A DNA stretch of 64,000 bases from Lineus longissimus (taxonomy: Eukaryota > Nemertea > Pilidiophora > Heteronemertea > Lineidae): contig NC_088310.1 of the NCBI RefSeq assembly GCF_910592395.1, positions 2,363,501-2,427,500 on the forward strand. Reading direction: 5' to 3'. Below are positions 49,801-60,795 of this stretch, piece after piece; the stretch's first letter is position 1, and the number at the start of each line of letters is the position of its first letter. A program made the position numbers and the translations under genes. The notes beneath the pieces were generated by a model. It was given only the letters and a program-made list of their open reading frames with translations, ran no database searches and was not told the origin of the DNA.

Positions 49801-52800
49801 CTTGACAACAATAAGCACTTATTTGGACCACAGTCAACACATTATGGGTAACAATGTCCCAATTTTCATTCTGGGGAGTACACTAGGTTCAAGACCGTTA
49901 GTCCATGCATACAAACATAGGATGAACACAGGCCACTGCGACTCGGGGTCAACACCATCGTACCACAACGAATAGGAATATGACATTTTCAGGGTGCACA
50001 AAATCTTCACTGGAAACAACGGTTATCTCACAATAATGAAACCAATGGTTAAATTGTACGATTTTCCAGTATAAATTCAATGGTTAGTAGACCTTCCAAA
50101 TCTCAATGACACAAAGAATTCTTCCAAATCGACCACAAATTAAAACTCTTGAGCAAAATTTGTGGCAGATGTCTATTCAAGTCAATTATTTGTTAGTAAA
50201 ATGAGGAAGTTCTAACTCCATCCACTAGGAGGCACTGCAAAGATTTGAATGCTTTAACAGCAAAGGCAGGTTCTGTTCCACAGAATCAACAAATGACACA
50301 ACATTATACCAATATAATAATCTTGTGATTGTCTGCAGCCAGATGGAGAACAAGACAAGAGCAGAAGGTATCATGTCCTTCTCGATCTTGCTGCTCATGG
50401 CGTGATGTAACATTGTGTCCTTTTTGGAAGGCTGAACACCAAACATGACCAGTATTTCTGTCAAAAGTTCAAAGACTTGCAATGCCACCGAATGCAGGTT
50501 GAGTCTAAATGAAAACCTATTCCCTGATTCCATTCCAAGGGCGTCTGAACACAGAACAACGCTCTCACCTTCTGGTTAATCCTATCAACAGCGCGATTCT
50601 GCGAGTCGATTTCACTCCCCATGTCGATTGCCATGTTTCGTAAGTTGCCGATCATGCCGCTGACTTCAGAGATATTCTGCTCCATCTCGTCTTCACGAGC
50701 GTCATTTGTTATCCTGAAAATATGACAACTACTCTAAACCTTGTCCCAATCTCAAATAAACGGTATGTGTCCATGTGGTAATGTTTGTTTAGATAACTTA
50801 ACATGACATTCATTTAGCTTTGGAGACTCTAAAAACCTGAGGCAAAATCTCATTACCGTAACTTTTTACTACATTGGATTCCTTACCTCTGAACATAACC
50901 CCCACATGGTCCACCCGCATCCCCTCCGACCACTATTCTCGGACCAGCATTATTGACTTTACCGTCCTCGTCCTTCTTCCATGCAGCTTTGTATTCAGCA
51001 CTTCCCTCCATGTTTTTACTCCTGCAAGGAAGACGTTTGTTAATCTCACAATAAGATGCCTTCAACAGCGTCAGATTGACTTGTATTTGCACGAGGATCT
51101 CTATACAATAAGGGTGGTCAACTGGACAACATTTCAACCCTTTCGATAAGGGCCTTACCCTGTCTTTAATCAACATATCAAAAGGATAAAAAGGTCAGAA
51201 ATATATCCTATTTCAGCCCTAAAAGAACAGGCATGTTGTTTTCCAAATAGCCAGTATCATCCAGGCTTTCAGAAGACAGATCAGAAACATCCTAATCAAA
51301 ATGACAAAACTGTTTGCTCCAATCCTATTCAATTAACTACCAATTCAAATGTACATGTATCTGAAACAAAAACATCCAAAATGTTTCCAATTACTTTTTT
51401 CAACAGAAGCTAGTCACCATATGAAGCGAACTCACAAGACTCAAATTATACGGAAGTTTTTTTAATGTTCGTCAGTAATTGGAAAAGGAAAAAAATCGAA
51501 TATCACAGCCAAATTGATTCGTTTATTTGACAAGCATCAAGTACAGATGAGACGATAACACAAATCACAGAAACTAATGAAGAATAAATGAAATGCCAGC
51601 TTGACTTTTGTGCAGGATGAATAGTAATCAAAGCCGGGACTCAGTTTCATCATTTTTACTCCGATAGCGTGAAAACTCCAGTCATTTCATGGATATGAAA
51701 GGAGACAGCTGTGCAGAGCTAGCAACAGGGTTGTCAACTGTGTTTTCGAGGAAGGATCTGACTCAAACTGTCTCCAAATTGGTATTCATAGACCACAGCA
51801 TTTCTCTGGACCCTTTAAACTCACATATTTTCCACGGCTATAGACACAGAGACAGCACATTTCTTTAGACCCTCTAATCTCTTACCTTTTCCATGGTAAT
51901 ACACAGAGACCACAGCACTTCTCTAGACCCTCTAAATTCTTCTCGGCATCTTTCATGTCCTGGTTGATCTGGTCCATACCCTCCTCGATCCTGTCGAGTT
52001 GTTCTGTAACGAGAAATATATTGCAAGAGTAAGATTGGGTACTGATATCAAGTATGAAATTAAGCAATTGTAGAGTATTTAAATATGAGCCATCATTTTA
52101 AGAGGTTAAGTCTATGAGGTAGTTTATGACTTTAGAAAAAGACAATTCAAATTCAAGCCATGATAGTCAAATGTATGCAAATGATCTTGCTTTCCAAAAA
52201 TGCAAGTGAAATTGTTTAGCACCGCACACATCAAGGGAATCCACCATTTATCAATGCTTTTGTCTTTATATTATGATGTTGGATAGAGAGGTCAGCAAGA
52301 TATTTACAGGAGTGATATTTAGGTGAGGAAAAGGTCAGAACAGGATTTTATACAAGGTTTTGAATGTTCTTTGTTTATGTTCTCCAGGAGTAACTACTAA
52401 AGTCCTGAGCAGTCACACTGAAGGGCAGGCCAGCTCAGTAAGTTGCGAGGCCTGTCTGATCCTCAGGAAATTGGGAAACTGAGTCCCCAAGGTGAAGAAG
52501 CAAGGCTGCTATCTATAACGCTGCCTCCTAATTGAATTAACAGCAATAGCAATATGCCAGTGCAGATAAGAAAATAAACCAAAAGGAAAAGAATTTATAG
52601 TGAAAAGCAAAGGCCTCAAGAGTATGAAGAAGGATCTTAGACAAACTTAGTGAAATCTAATCAAATTTACTTCTAACATGATGACAACATTCAAATCATT
52701 TAGGCCTACAAATAAACTGTTTCAATTACTAATTAGAACAAAACAATCATTTCGTCTTATTCATAACATCTATGCTTGAAGATCGCAATGAATATTCAAA

Positions 52801-55800
52801 TTTCTCAAGTGCAATAGTTTCACTGAAAGACAATAGATGGCATTATCAGCAACAGGCAATCAAACGTTAGTCAAGCGATACTTCTAGCGGCTTGGGAGAG
52901 GAGGTGATGAACTACACAAGGGAAGTTAGGAGTCAGAGCTAGCAATTGTTAGAAGAGAGTCATTTCATCATTCTAATGGTTCTCGTCCCATTAAAGGCCT
53001 TCTCTGTTAGTTCCATCTCCTGCAGGGATACTGTAGTAACAGTCTCCTTGCAGTTTCTAGAACAAATTGTCGATGAAGCAATATGCAATATGCCCCAAGT
53101 GACTGCAATTTGGCCTGAAGACTTCGATAGGTTCTCTCCCTATCAAGAGCTAGCTCAAACCCAGAGAAACATGGATTATATACAAGGAGCAGCCCCTCAC
53201 CCTACATACCTCCCTGGCCATCTAACATGTTCATGGTTTTCAAGCCAATATCTTGACCCTGAGACACAAACACCAGACAGATTAGCACAAACAAAATGCA
53301 GCGATTAGGTCAGAAACACATACCTTCCATCTTCAACAGCACATTCAACAGACAACTCGTATGGAATACATCTTCTCAATCTGATCCTTTTACTGTGGGT
53401 GACGTGCATAACAAGTCATGCTACATGTCCCCTCAGGTTCAGATGACGTGCATAGCAAGTCATGCTACATGTCCCCTCAGGTTCAGATGACGTGCATAGC
53501 AAGTCATGTATGAAATATATAGCTCTCTGAAAGATGTCACCCCTGCTCAGCACTACTGGCCACTGCATGCAAAAACAGTGTCTGCAGCAAAAGGGCTACT
53601 AAAATTGGTCTCCTTCAAAGGGAGGATGTCCAGCTTACTGTTGTGTCAACTAAAAGGGTGGTTCTAACAAGTGATTGGATATCTATTGCCCGTTATCTAG
53701 TATTGTGAATGTGCTGTTCAAAATGCCCATACCATTTAGTGCAGTTCCGCATGGATTCATTCATCAAAGTTGACACGTTTCATGCAACTCAATGTTAAGT
53801 CACCTCTGGTCAACCAAAGACTGGTTTGACATGACAGCATCTGCCATCTACTGACATCAATGGACAAGTGTCAAAAATCATCATTCCATTATCGCCCGCC
53901 CATCATTTTCTTTACATATGTTTTCAAGAAGGAATAGTGAGGTATGCAAACAAGAACTTAGACTGCAACATGGTGACAGTGATGACCGACAGTGAGTTTG
54001 AGATGATGGATTAACATATGTTGAGGATGCAGTGTCAAGATATGCATGTGGTGTTAGAGATGCCAATTCAGTCCATATCCAGGGTAGAAAATCTTCCCAA
54101 ATTTTGGTCCAAAGTATACTTTTTGACACATTCCCAGAGAGAGACAGAGGCCATATTATTTATGTTACAGGATGAGTGCGATCTCTATTCAGCAATCTTT
54201 GTCAATTGGTTCTCATTCCATAAGTTTTCACACCCAAATACTGTGTCATCCATCAAACTGCCTGACAACAAGTCAAGACGAAAAACAAGGGTGTGACACT
54301 TTGTTGTTGAAATACATCAAACCAACTGACACTGATCACAAAAGGCTGAAGAACTATTGGGATTGATGTAGCATGTTTGCATAACCTAGCATGTTTATAT
54401 TAGCAGTCTGACATGCAGTCACCCTGAGCTTACCTCCCTGCTTGTCCAGCGTTGAAATGGTTTGTATACCAACCTCACTGCCCTGAGAGGAACGAACACA
54501 ACAATGAAGAGGGTGAAGCAAAAACAGAATACTGAATTCATGTCATACATCTGGTCAGACATCCTTTGTAAGTGCCGTAGTCACAGCAAAAGTATACTTT
54601 TAGAATTGAAACGTCAAGTTGGTAGTATGACAGGCCAGACTTTGACATCTCACTACAGTATTCTTAAAGAAGTGCAATGAGGTAAAGAAACCAAGACCAT
54701 GAAGTACGATGACAATCTAGCAGGCTGTACATGTATTGCTATGCTGTGCAACAAGAAATTTAGGGAAAGCATTGAACAACTAGAACATAACACTAAAATC
54801 TGAAAAATAGCAAAGGATTGTTAACAGTTCTCCCTTCTTTTTACGAAATTCAGATAAATTAGTCTAAAATCGGCTTTGGGTCATTAGTACTGAGAACACA
54901 CCAGTTTATTGTCTTTCTGCAAAAAAACATTCCAAGTGTTGCCCATCTCTCTACCAAAAACCATTCAAAGTAAAACACATCCAGAGAGTTTATCCACTGA
55001 CTGATGTCGACCGCTGAAGAGAAACCTCAACAAACTCATGCATATCCATTCCCAAAGCTGATTGTGCAATCCCAAATAAGACCTCAGCGAAAAATATCAT
55101 TTGAATTAAATTTCCATCCAAAAGAAACTTCTTTGACCAGATTTTGAATAAACTAGAAAATTTACCGCCTTGCTGGTCAAGCGATGTTATTACTTTCACT
55201 CCGACGCAAGTGCTCTGGAATGGTGATGATGACACGAATGAACCTACATGTATGACCTATGCACACCAAAACTTCTATTATAACATAAAGGGAAACTGCT
55301 ATATAACATAAAGCAAAACAGCGATTCTAACATAAAGCAATATAACCTTTTCAAACAGCTATAAACATAAAGCTACCTTTTCAAACAGCTATTATATCAA
55401 CATGAAGCAATATCATCATTCATGAAAGCAAATATAACATAAAGTAAATCCAATGAACTTTTCAAAACAGCTTTTATAACTTAAGTTATGTAACAATTTT
55501 GAAACAGCTCATCATATTGCTTGATACTACAAATAAAGGCCTTTTTGAAATTGATTACAAGAAGCATGACCATAGTGGAATAAATATTTGACGCAGCTAT
55601 TTTAGGTGAAAGGTCAACAGATATGTGCAATGTCTACTATGCCTGCAACAGAGAAACAAATATATCAACAAATACATGTTGCAACACAATGATAGATGGG
55701 TGTTGAAACAAATAAAGCACAGCTAAACATTGAAGGAAAAGATACCTCACCCTCACATACAACAAACACATCGATGCTTTTTATAACCCATTTGTTTGTG

Positions 55801-57320
55801 AATTGGCGGCAGTAGTTTGATAAGCTATAAGTTGCCATTTGGCCAGTTCGGTTTCAATTCCTTTGATTCAAATCAAAAATGACCAAACTACGTGTATAAA
55901 CAAGTGAATGAAAACAAACAAGTGAGTGAGTGAAACAAAAGAAGGGAGACTGCAACACTGATGAAAGTTTATCTGGCCCTACCTCCTTGGTCATCCAGCA
56001 TGACAAGCGTGCGGATGCCTGCCTCCTTGCCCTGTTGATAAAGTCACCATCAGGAAAAAGATAAAAAGATAAATTATAAACTAAGAATAAAATCTTCTAA
56101 AGGAAAGCCTGTTGCTGACTTAAGCACTTGTCGCGTGGTCCCTGACATCAGCAGCATTTGCCTGGTGTTATGTTCAGCAGGCAAAGTTCAATTAAGATCG
56201 ACATCTATGAAATTATCACAAAATTCGCCCAATTTTTGCCACTTTCTCATGTATGATCTCACGGGTAAATGGAGCAATAGAAGTCGGCCAAGACCCGCGT
56301 GTCATATTGAACTCAACAATGTTGGTCAGTTTGCTAAAAAAATGAGGTTTAATGTTGTGATTGGGTGGAGCTCAAATTTGGCCGAAGTGCCTCAGGTTTT
56401 GACCTGCACTTGAGCTCCATTGGTCTTGGTTTTAGTACAAGTCCCTTCCAGTGCAGTGTTAATTCTTACTAAATCAGTTATTCCACCATCAGTTTGGTCA
56501 ATGTGACCTTGAGCAAAGTTTTTGCATCCGTGAATGGACTAACTTATGTTTTTTTTGTTTTCATGTGGCGAGATGAAAGAATCAACCGAAAAAAACAAAT
56601 TGAACCCTGCCTGTTTCACATAACAACAGCACTGTTGATGTGGGGACCAAACCTCCTGGCCCTGTGAAGAGAACACAGCGTGCATCAATGAACTACAAAC
56701 TCAGTGACGGTAGGGGAGAGAACAAGCAGAATAGAAATAAATTAATGATAATCTAAATGGTCAAAATGATAGCTGATGCCTATATTGTCCCTACCTCTCT
56801 GGCTGTCGAAGCATAGGCATCACTTGAGAGGGGTGGGGGTCTTGATGCTAGGAAGCTGACCTTGACACTGCCAACCAGTTAGACATCAAACTTTAAATAG
56901 CCCCCCCCCCTACTGATATCCAAGTCTTATGTTTTATACCATAGATTTCTATATGAAATATCAATCCAACTAACACCCTCCCCTCATTGCGATGCCTATG
57001 ACAAGAGGACCAGAGTCATAACATCTGCTCCTGGTCCTGTAAATAAACGTTACATTAGTATAACAGACGAACAGACAACAATGTGTAAAGAGAAAAGACG
57101 AAATCAAATCTGCTACAATCGAAAAAATCTTTTAACTGAACGCTATACAGAGTGCTATACCTGCCTCGGCACCTGTTGGGAGAGAACTCATCATAATTTG
57201 AGAAAAGATAGGAAAAAACGAAATTAATTGAAAATCTTCAAAAAAGTTTTATTTTAGACATTCTTCCCTACCTCCCTGGTCGTCCAAGCTGACAAGAATA
57301 TTGATGCCAGCTTCCTTGCC
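46798..57320 (-). CDS. SNAP25: SNAP-25, 5'-partial, with alternative exon arrays
   Basis: Plasma-membrane Qbc-SNARE that pairs with syntaxin and synaptobrevin to drive vesicle fusion. On the minus strand, five alternative 49-nt exons (57320-57272, 56031-55983, 55214-55166, 54482-54434, 53258-53210) precede three constant exons (52003-51886, 51021-50887, 50713-50569) and two alternative terminal exons (49510-49445 and 46866-46798). All joins keep phase. The product shows the end of the first SNARE helix ([20 protein letters not shown]), a KCCGLC cysteine cluster for palmitoylation, a linker, then [19 protein letters not shown] and the second SNARE helix. Exons for about the first 38 residues are not found in 57.3-64 kb and are probably outside the window. 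Confidence 0.93.
46867..49118. other. Interval between the two SNAP25 terminal exons
   Basis: No exon seen. A weak tRNA-like stretch at about 47150-47215 (CTCAATTGGAAGAGC then GGTTTGCATCCC) resembles decayed A and B boxes of a tRNA-derived SINE. Confidence 0.35.
49119..49218. repeat. Tandem repeat, 18-bp unit
   Basis: About five and a half copies of ATATGGCCAACATTTCCA, nearly perfect, in what would be the 3' UTR of the terminal exon A transcript. Confidence 0.9.
49445..49510 (-). CDS. SNAP25: SNAP25 terminal exon A (proximal)
   Basis: 66 nt from acceptor TTTTTCAG to TAA. It encodes 21 residues ending [15 protein letters not shown], the usual SNAP-25 C terminus (vertebrate RIDEANQRATKML). 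AATAAA follows on the minus strand at 49278-49273. Confidence 0.93.
   Translation of the reverse strand, partial: ATSNEMRINEANKRATKLLAS
50569..50713 (-). CDS. SNAP25: SNAP25 constant exon: second SNARE helix
   Basis: 145 nt, phase 2 in and phase 0 out. It encodes [19 protein letters not shown] through the ionic-layer Gln (IDSQNR) to DRINQK. Confidence 0.95.
50887..51021 (-). CDS. SNAP25: SNAP25 constant exon: interhelical linker
   Basis: 135 nt, phase 2 in and out. It encodes the linker [20 protein letters not shown] and a Gly-rich end before GGYVQR, matching the SNAP-25 linker in position and in the AYKKAW-like core. Confidence 0.9.
51765..51940 (-). repeat. Partial triplication of the Cys-cluster exon end
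   Basis: The last 45 nt of the 52003-51886 exon and its donor recur twice more, diverged, immediately downstream, with a period of about 59 bp: TTAGAGGGTCTA(G/A)AGAA, then TGCTGT and TCTCTGTGT words, then GTGGAAAA in copy 2. Copy 2 has a TATAG acceptor-like word inside; neither extra copy is an intact exon. Confidence 0.75.
51886..52003 (-). CDS. SNAP25: SNAP25 constant exon: end of first SNARE helix and Cys cluster
   Basis: 118 nt, phase 1 in and phase 2 out. It encodes EQLDRIEEG onward to [12 protein letters not shown]. The cluster has three Cys where vertebrate SNAP-25 has four. It corresponds in position and length to the exon that is duplicated (5a/5b) in vertebrates. Confidence 0.93.
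53210..53258 (-). CDS. SNAP25: SNAP25 alternative exon, version 5 (most 3')
   Basis: 49 nt, encoding [16 protein letters not shown]. Core layer residues are kept. Acceptor TCTCAG, donor GTATGT. It is about 1.2 kb before the constant exon at 52003. Confidence 0.88.
53401..53508. repeat. Tandem repeat, 44-bp unit
   Basis: Two full units and part of a third start at 53401, 53445 and 53489 (GACGTGCATA(A/G)CAAGTCATG). The units are almost identical, so expansion is recent. It lies just upstream, in the sense of the gene, of alternative exon version 5. Confidence 0.9.
54434..54482 (-). CDS. SNAP25: SNAP25 alternative exon, version 4
   Basis: 49 nt, encoding [16 protein letters not shown]. Core layer residues are kept; surface positions differ from version 2 at eight sites. 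Acceptor TCTCAG, donor GTAAGC. Confidence 0.88.
55166..55214 (-). CDS. SNAP25: SNAP25 alternative exon, version 3
   Basis: 49 nt, encoding [16 protein letters not shown]. It is the most diverged version: it begins with Ser, carries a Cys and has Val at layer -2, yet keeps Gly, Leu-Asp, Gln and Gly at the core positions. Acceptor TTCCAG, donor GTAAAT. Confidence 0.87.
55265..55485. repeat. Degenerate repeat between SNAP25 alternative exons 2 and 3
   Basis: The words TAACATAAAG and CTTTTCAAACAGCTAT recur about six and three times in a loose tandem pattern. It may be a decayed minisatellite. Confidence 0.55.
55983..56031 (-). CDS. SNAP25: SNAP25 alternative exon, version 2 (canonical)
   Basis: 49 nt, encoding [16 protein letters not shown]. 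This is the version closest to SNAP-25 of other animals (the vertebrate protein has [14 protein letters not shown] here). Acceptor AACAG, donor GTAGGG. Confidence 0.92.
56653..57172 (-). pseudogene. Relics of further SNAP25 alternative exons
   Basis: Four decayed copies lie between versions 1 and 2. At 57172-57161 only an acceptor and the first 12 nt remain, now ending in a new GTATAG. At 57036-56983 a full-length copy has an in-frame TGA and GG where the donor GT should be. A copy ending at 56795 keeps CAGAGAG and GTAGGG but has lost its start. At 56661-56653 both splice sites remain around 9 nt (GGCCAGGAG). Confidence 0.6.
57272..57320 (-). CDS. SNAP25: SNAP25 alternative exon, version 1 (most 5')
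   Basis: 49 nt between AACAG and GTAGGG, encoding [16 protein letters not shown] plus one base. It keeps Gly at SNARE layer -3, Leu at layer -1 and Gln at the ionic layer 0, but has Ile at layer -2 where most versions have Thr. Confidence 0.88.
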
Positions 57321-60002
57321 CTGTTGATGAAATGTAGTGAGGTGTGAGAGGATGGATTCAATGAGGCATAAAGAGGCAGAACATTCAGAAAGACGATGAA
57401 CGGGCCAAAGAAATACTTGAAAATACGGCCACATGATCAAAATTTTCATTTTCCATGAGCAGCCTTGGTAAGCAGGGATCACTTGCTCGGTCTTTAACTC
57501 AACCCGCTAATTAAGTTGGGGAAGAACCCAACACACATTTTTTATGAAAAGTGGAATGCAAAATTACTTTTATTTTATCAATTAGACCGGACAAGATGGA
57601 AAACTGCGAAAAAATCTGAAAAAGACAAAAGGATATTATTGCTAGTTCTTATTGGAAATATTTTCCCTGGAGATTTTTTCCTCTATCTCAATCCTGTCAA
57701 GCCCGGTATCCTGAAAAAGATCATTCCCCTCCGTCACAGGCCAAATGTGACGAATGAGGCTATTGAAGCTATGAATAGGCAAGTTCTTCAGCTTTACAAA
57801 CATCCACCTAAAACTCGCCATCACTAAGACGTTTCTTCATCACCTAATACCTGGCATTACGAATGGCTTTTTTCCATCAGCAATTTCGTCGGATTTTGCC
57901 ATGTCACGTGGCGACAGATCAAAGAAATCTGAATAGACGTGTGCCATTATTGGTGAAAAGATTAGGACAATTTACCGACACAGGAAATGTGGGCTAACAG
58001 GATGGTCGTCATGTTGATCTGTATGGGGCGGATGAGTTCGACAAAAACTGACTGATTTCACTATGATGGTCTCAACCCTTTCACTTCAGGTGACGAAGAG
58101 CAAACATCAGCATCGATGATCCGTCAGCAGCAGATATTGGAAAGGTGTGCTGAGGTTAAACTCGGATAATGATTTGTCTGTCACAGCTATTTTTAATGTG
58201 CAGAATAGCTAAAATTTCATTCAGACCATACGCTGTCTCCTATGAAAAAGGCAACCTCATGCGTTCTGACAGTCAGCAGATTAAATGTACTGTAAGAGGT
58301 TTGATGACCCAAACAGATCACGACTATCGGCATATTTCATATAAAACCCCCAGCTGAGATATCAGCGACCTTATTGCACTCAGCTCCGCCTCCTCTCACT
58401 TGACAGAAGACACCAATTTATAGCATCTTCAGGGAGATTGGCCTACTTTATCAGAGTCTGACAGAAATGAAACTAATGTGGTGCATACAACCAAGAGGCT
58501 GCAGTGATGAAGAATATCGTTCCGCATGTAGAATTGTCTCCTGGTTCGAAAAGGTATTTCTATGCATTATCAGGAGAAGAATGTTTCAAACCCTCAAGAT
58601 CCATGAAGTGTTGATGTGGAAACTTAAATCCGCCTACAGATACAGCAGAGGCGGTAACTTCTCAAAACATTTTTGGCATCATGGCAAGCTGAATTTGATG
58701 TTTATTCCCAAACTGATGGATTTAAGCAAATCCAGCCAAATGGCATACGACCATCAGCTCGTTCGCCGGATTCGAGCAAAGGTCAAAATGTCATCGATCA
58801 ATTGACTTTAAGGAGATCACTTAGAACTGCAACCAAGAGCATTAAAAGAGTGGGGAAATGGGGATACCTGTCTGATGTCCCTTTAAAAAGAATGCCTTAC
58901 ACCAAATACCAACAGGCAAATTTAAACACAGTTGCTAGCCCGTCTCAATTTGTACCAAAACCAACCTGCTAAAATATGTGTATATCCCGAAAAAACCGGC
59001 CATTTTCTGGTGTAGCCTGGCATCCCGATATCGACCATTCTCCTCTTAAATTGATTCTGCTCCATAGAATTTGCTGTGAAGTTGCCAAATTCCATTTAGA
59101 ACCACATAATCCACTAAAAGACTCAGCTTGCCGTAATTTTTAATAAAGATACATGTTGGTAATCTAACCGATCATTTTCTTCAGACCTGTTTTGGCTCGA
59201 CTTAAAAGAAAGTATAAGATGACAATCTATTTCATAAGATGAATTGCCCAACAGGAGATTCCCTTCTTGTAAAGGGCACCCTTGGACTGACCAATTTTGC
59301 CGTTTCGTCAATTTCCCCTTGCTGGAAGCTTAGAGCTAAGACTGCAATGACCACATTCGCTAGACCAATCTTTAACGATCTTCCCTCCATCCATCAGTCT
59401 CCTTAAAACACCACAAGAATAGCTAAAATAGACCAATTCTGCCCACTGGAATCAACAACGCTCTACCCATAATCCAAATCATGTATGGTATTTTATTACA
59501 AGGCTAATCAATCACACTTTATGACAGTAGCGCATTTCATCCAAGCTTTGGCCAGTTTGGCTAGATTCGTTATCTTATAGCGGTATATCATCCTAGTCTG
59601 GCTTAGCTTGCTAAGTTATCGATATGTTTTATTATGTTTTAAGATACAAAAGAAGCCCTCTTTAGTTGATAGGTCAGTCAGACCGTGTATGATATGTCAC
59701 TTTTATAACATTTCAGAAGCAATTCTGTGACTGAGTTATTAAAAATGTAGTCAAGAGTGCTTGGAAAATATCAATAAAAGCTACTGCAAATATTTTTCTA
59801 TTTATAATCCTTTTTATACAGATTTTGTTTTTTACAGATCATGGATTTTCGCCATTGATTTGCTGAAATGGTTTAGTTGCTGCAAAAGAAGTCCCGTGGA
59901 GTCACATTGATGTGCTAATGGAATAGAGGTGTTGGTGGTGGAATGTCATTACATAATACATGGCACAGTCATCACATAATGATGTCATAATCACCTTGTT
60001 AA

Positions 60003-60098
60003 TGGAGATGTATGCTTGATGACCGAAAATCTGACTGTCTGGACAACAGATGGAGATGTATGCTCGATGACCGAAAATCTGACTAGCTGGACAACAGA
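60003..60098. repeat. 48-bp direct tandem duplication
   Basis: Two copies start TGGAGATGTATGCT at 60003 and 60051 and end GGACAACAGA, with two mismatches or so. Confidence 0.9.
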
Positions 60099-60634
60099 GT
60101 AGCCAAGGAAGCAACACGGCTTCCAGATTTTTCATCCAGATTTTTCACATCAGAGCACCCAATGGATAAAATCTATGTCAGATTTCGCTACACTGTCTAG
60201 AGCTGTTCGGTGCACACCACAGCTGATGCTAGCGATGATAAATTCTTGTCTGCAGGTGTTATCGCATGTGTTTTAGACAAGATTTAGTCATCGCTATCAC
60301 ATGGGACAGATATCAGTTGGCCCAGTTGTTTGATTCAAGGAAAGATGAGCCATCCTAATGTTTTTCGCCATTTCCACAATTCAACAATACGCAAATAACC
60401 TGGACATGTTCGATAGTTTAGGTTAGTCTCAAGTAGATAATGGGCAACCATCAGAACTTATATTCCCCATTGACCAAATTCTTCTTGCCTCATATTGGCT
60501 AGACACTTAAACTGCTCCAGACATGTCCCGGAGGAGATGATGCTTTAACTCATTTTCATCTGTGGTCGGACTGATCTGTCTCAGTGTGGGATTTAAGTTC
60601 CTATGCAAACATTCTCTTTCTATATGCAGGTGAC

Positions 60635-60795
60635 CATGCCAACATCACATGGGATTGCAGATACTGATAATCCTGCGAACATCTGCAATCTGAATGAAGA
60701 TACTGATAACCATGCCAACATCTGCAATCTGGCAGATGAATTGAGATAATCATGCCAACATCCGCTGTCTGCTAACATCTGGTAATACTGATAAG
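60635..60795. repeat. Degenerate minisatellite
   Basis: Three to four loose copies of a unit containing CATGCCAACATC, CTGCAATCT and GATACTGATAA, spaced by about 45-55 bp. Confidence 0.6.

Noticed and set aside
57516-57827. Plus-strand frame of 103 codons with a protein-like composition
   Set aside because: No domain, no splice context and no conservation evidence; treated as chance.
58467-58972. Two overlapping plus-strand frames of about 100-112 codons
   Set aside because: Overlapping frames with unlike composition and no recognisable motif.
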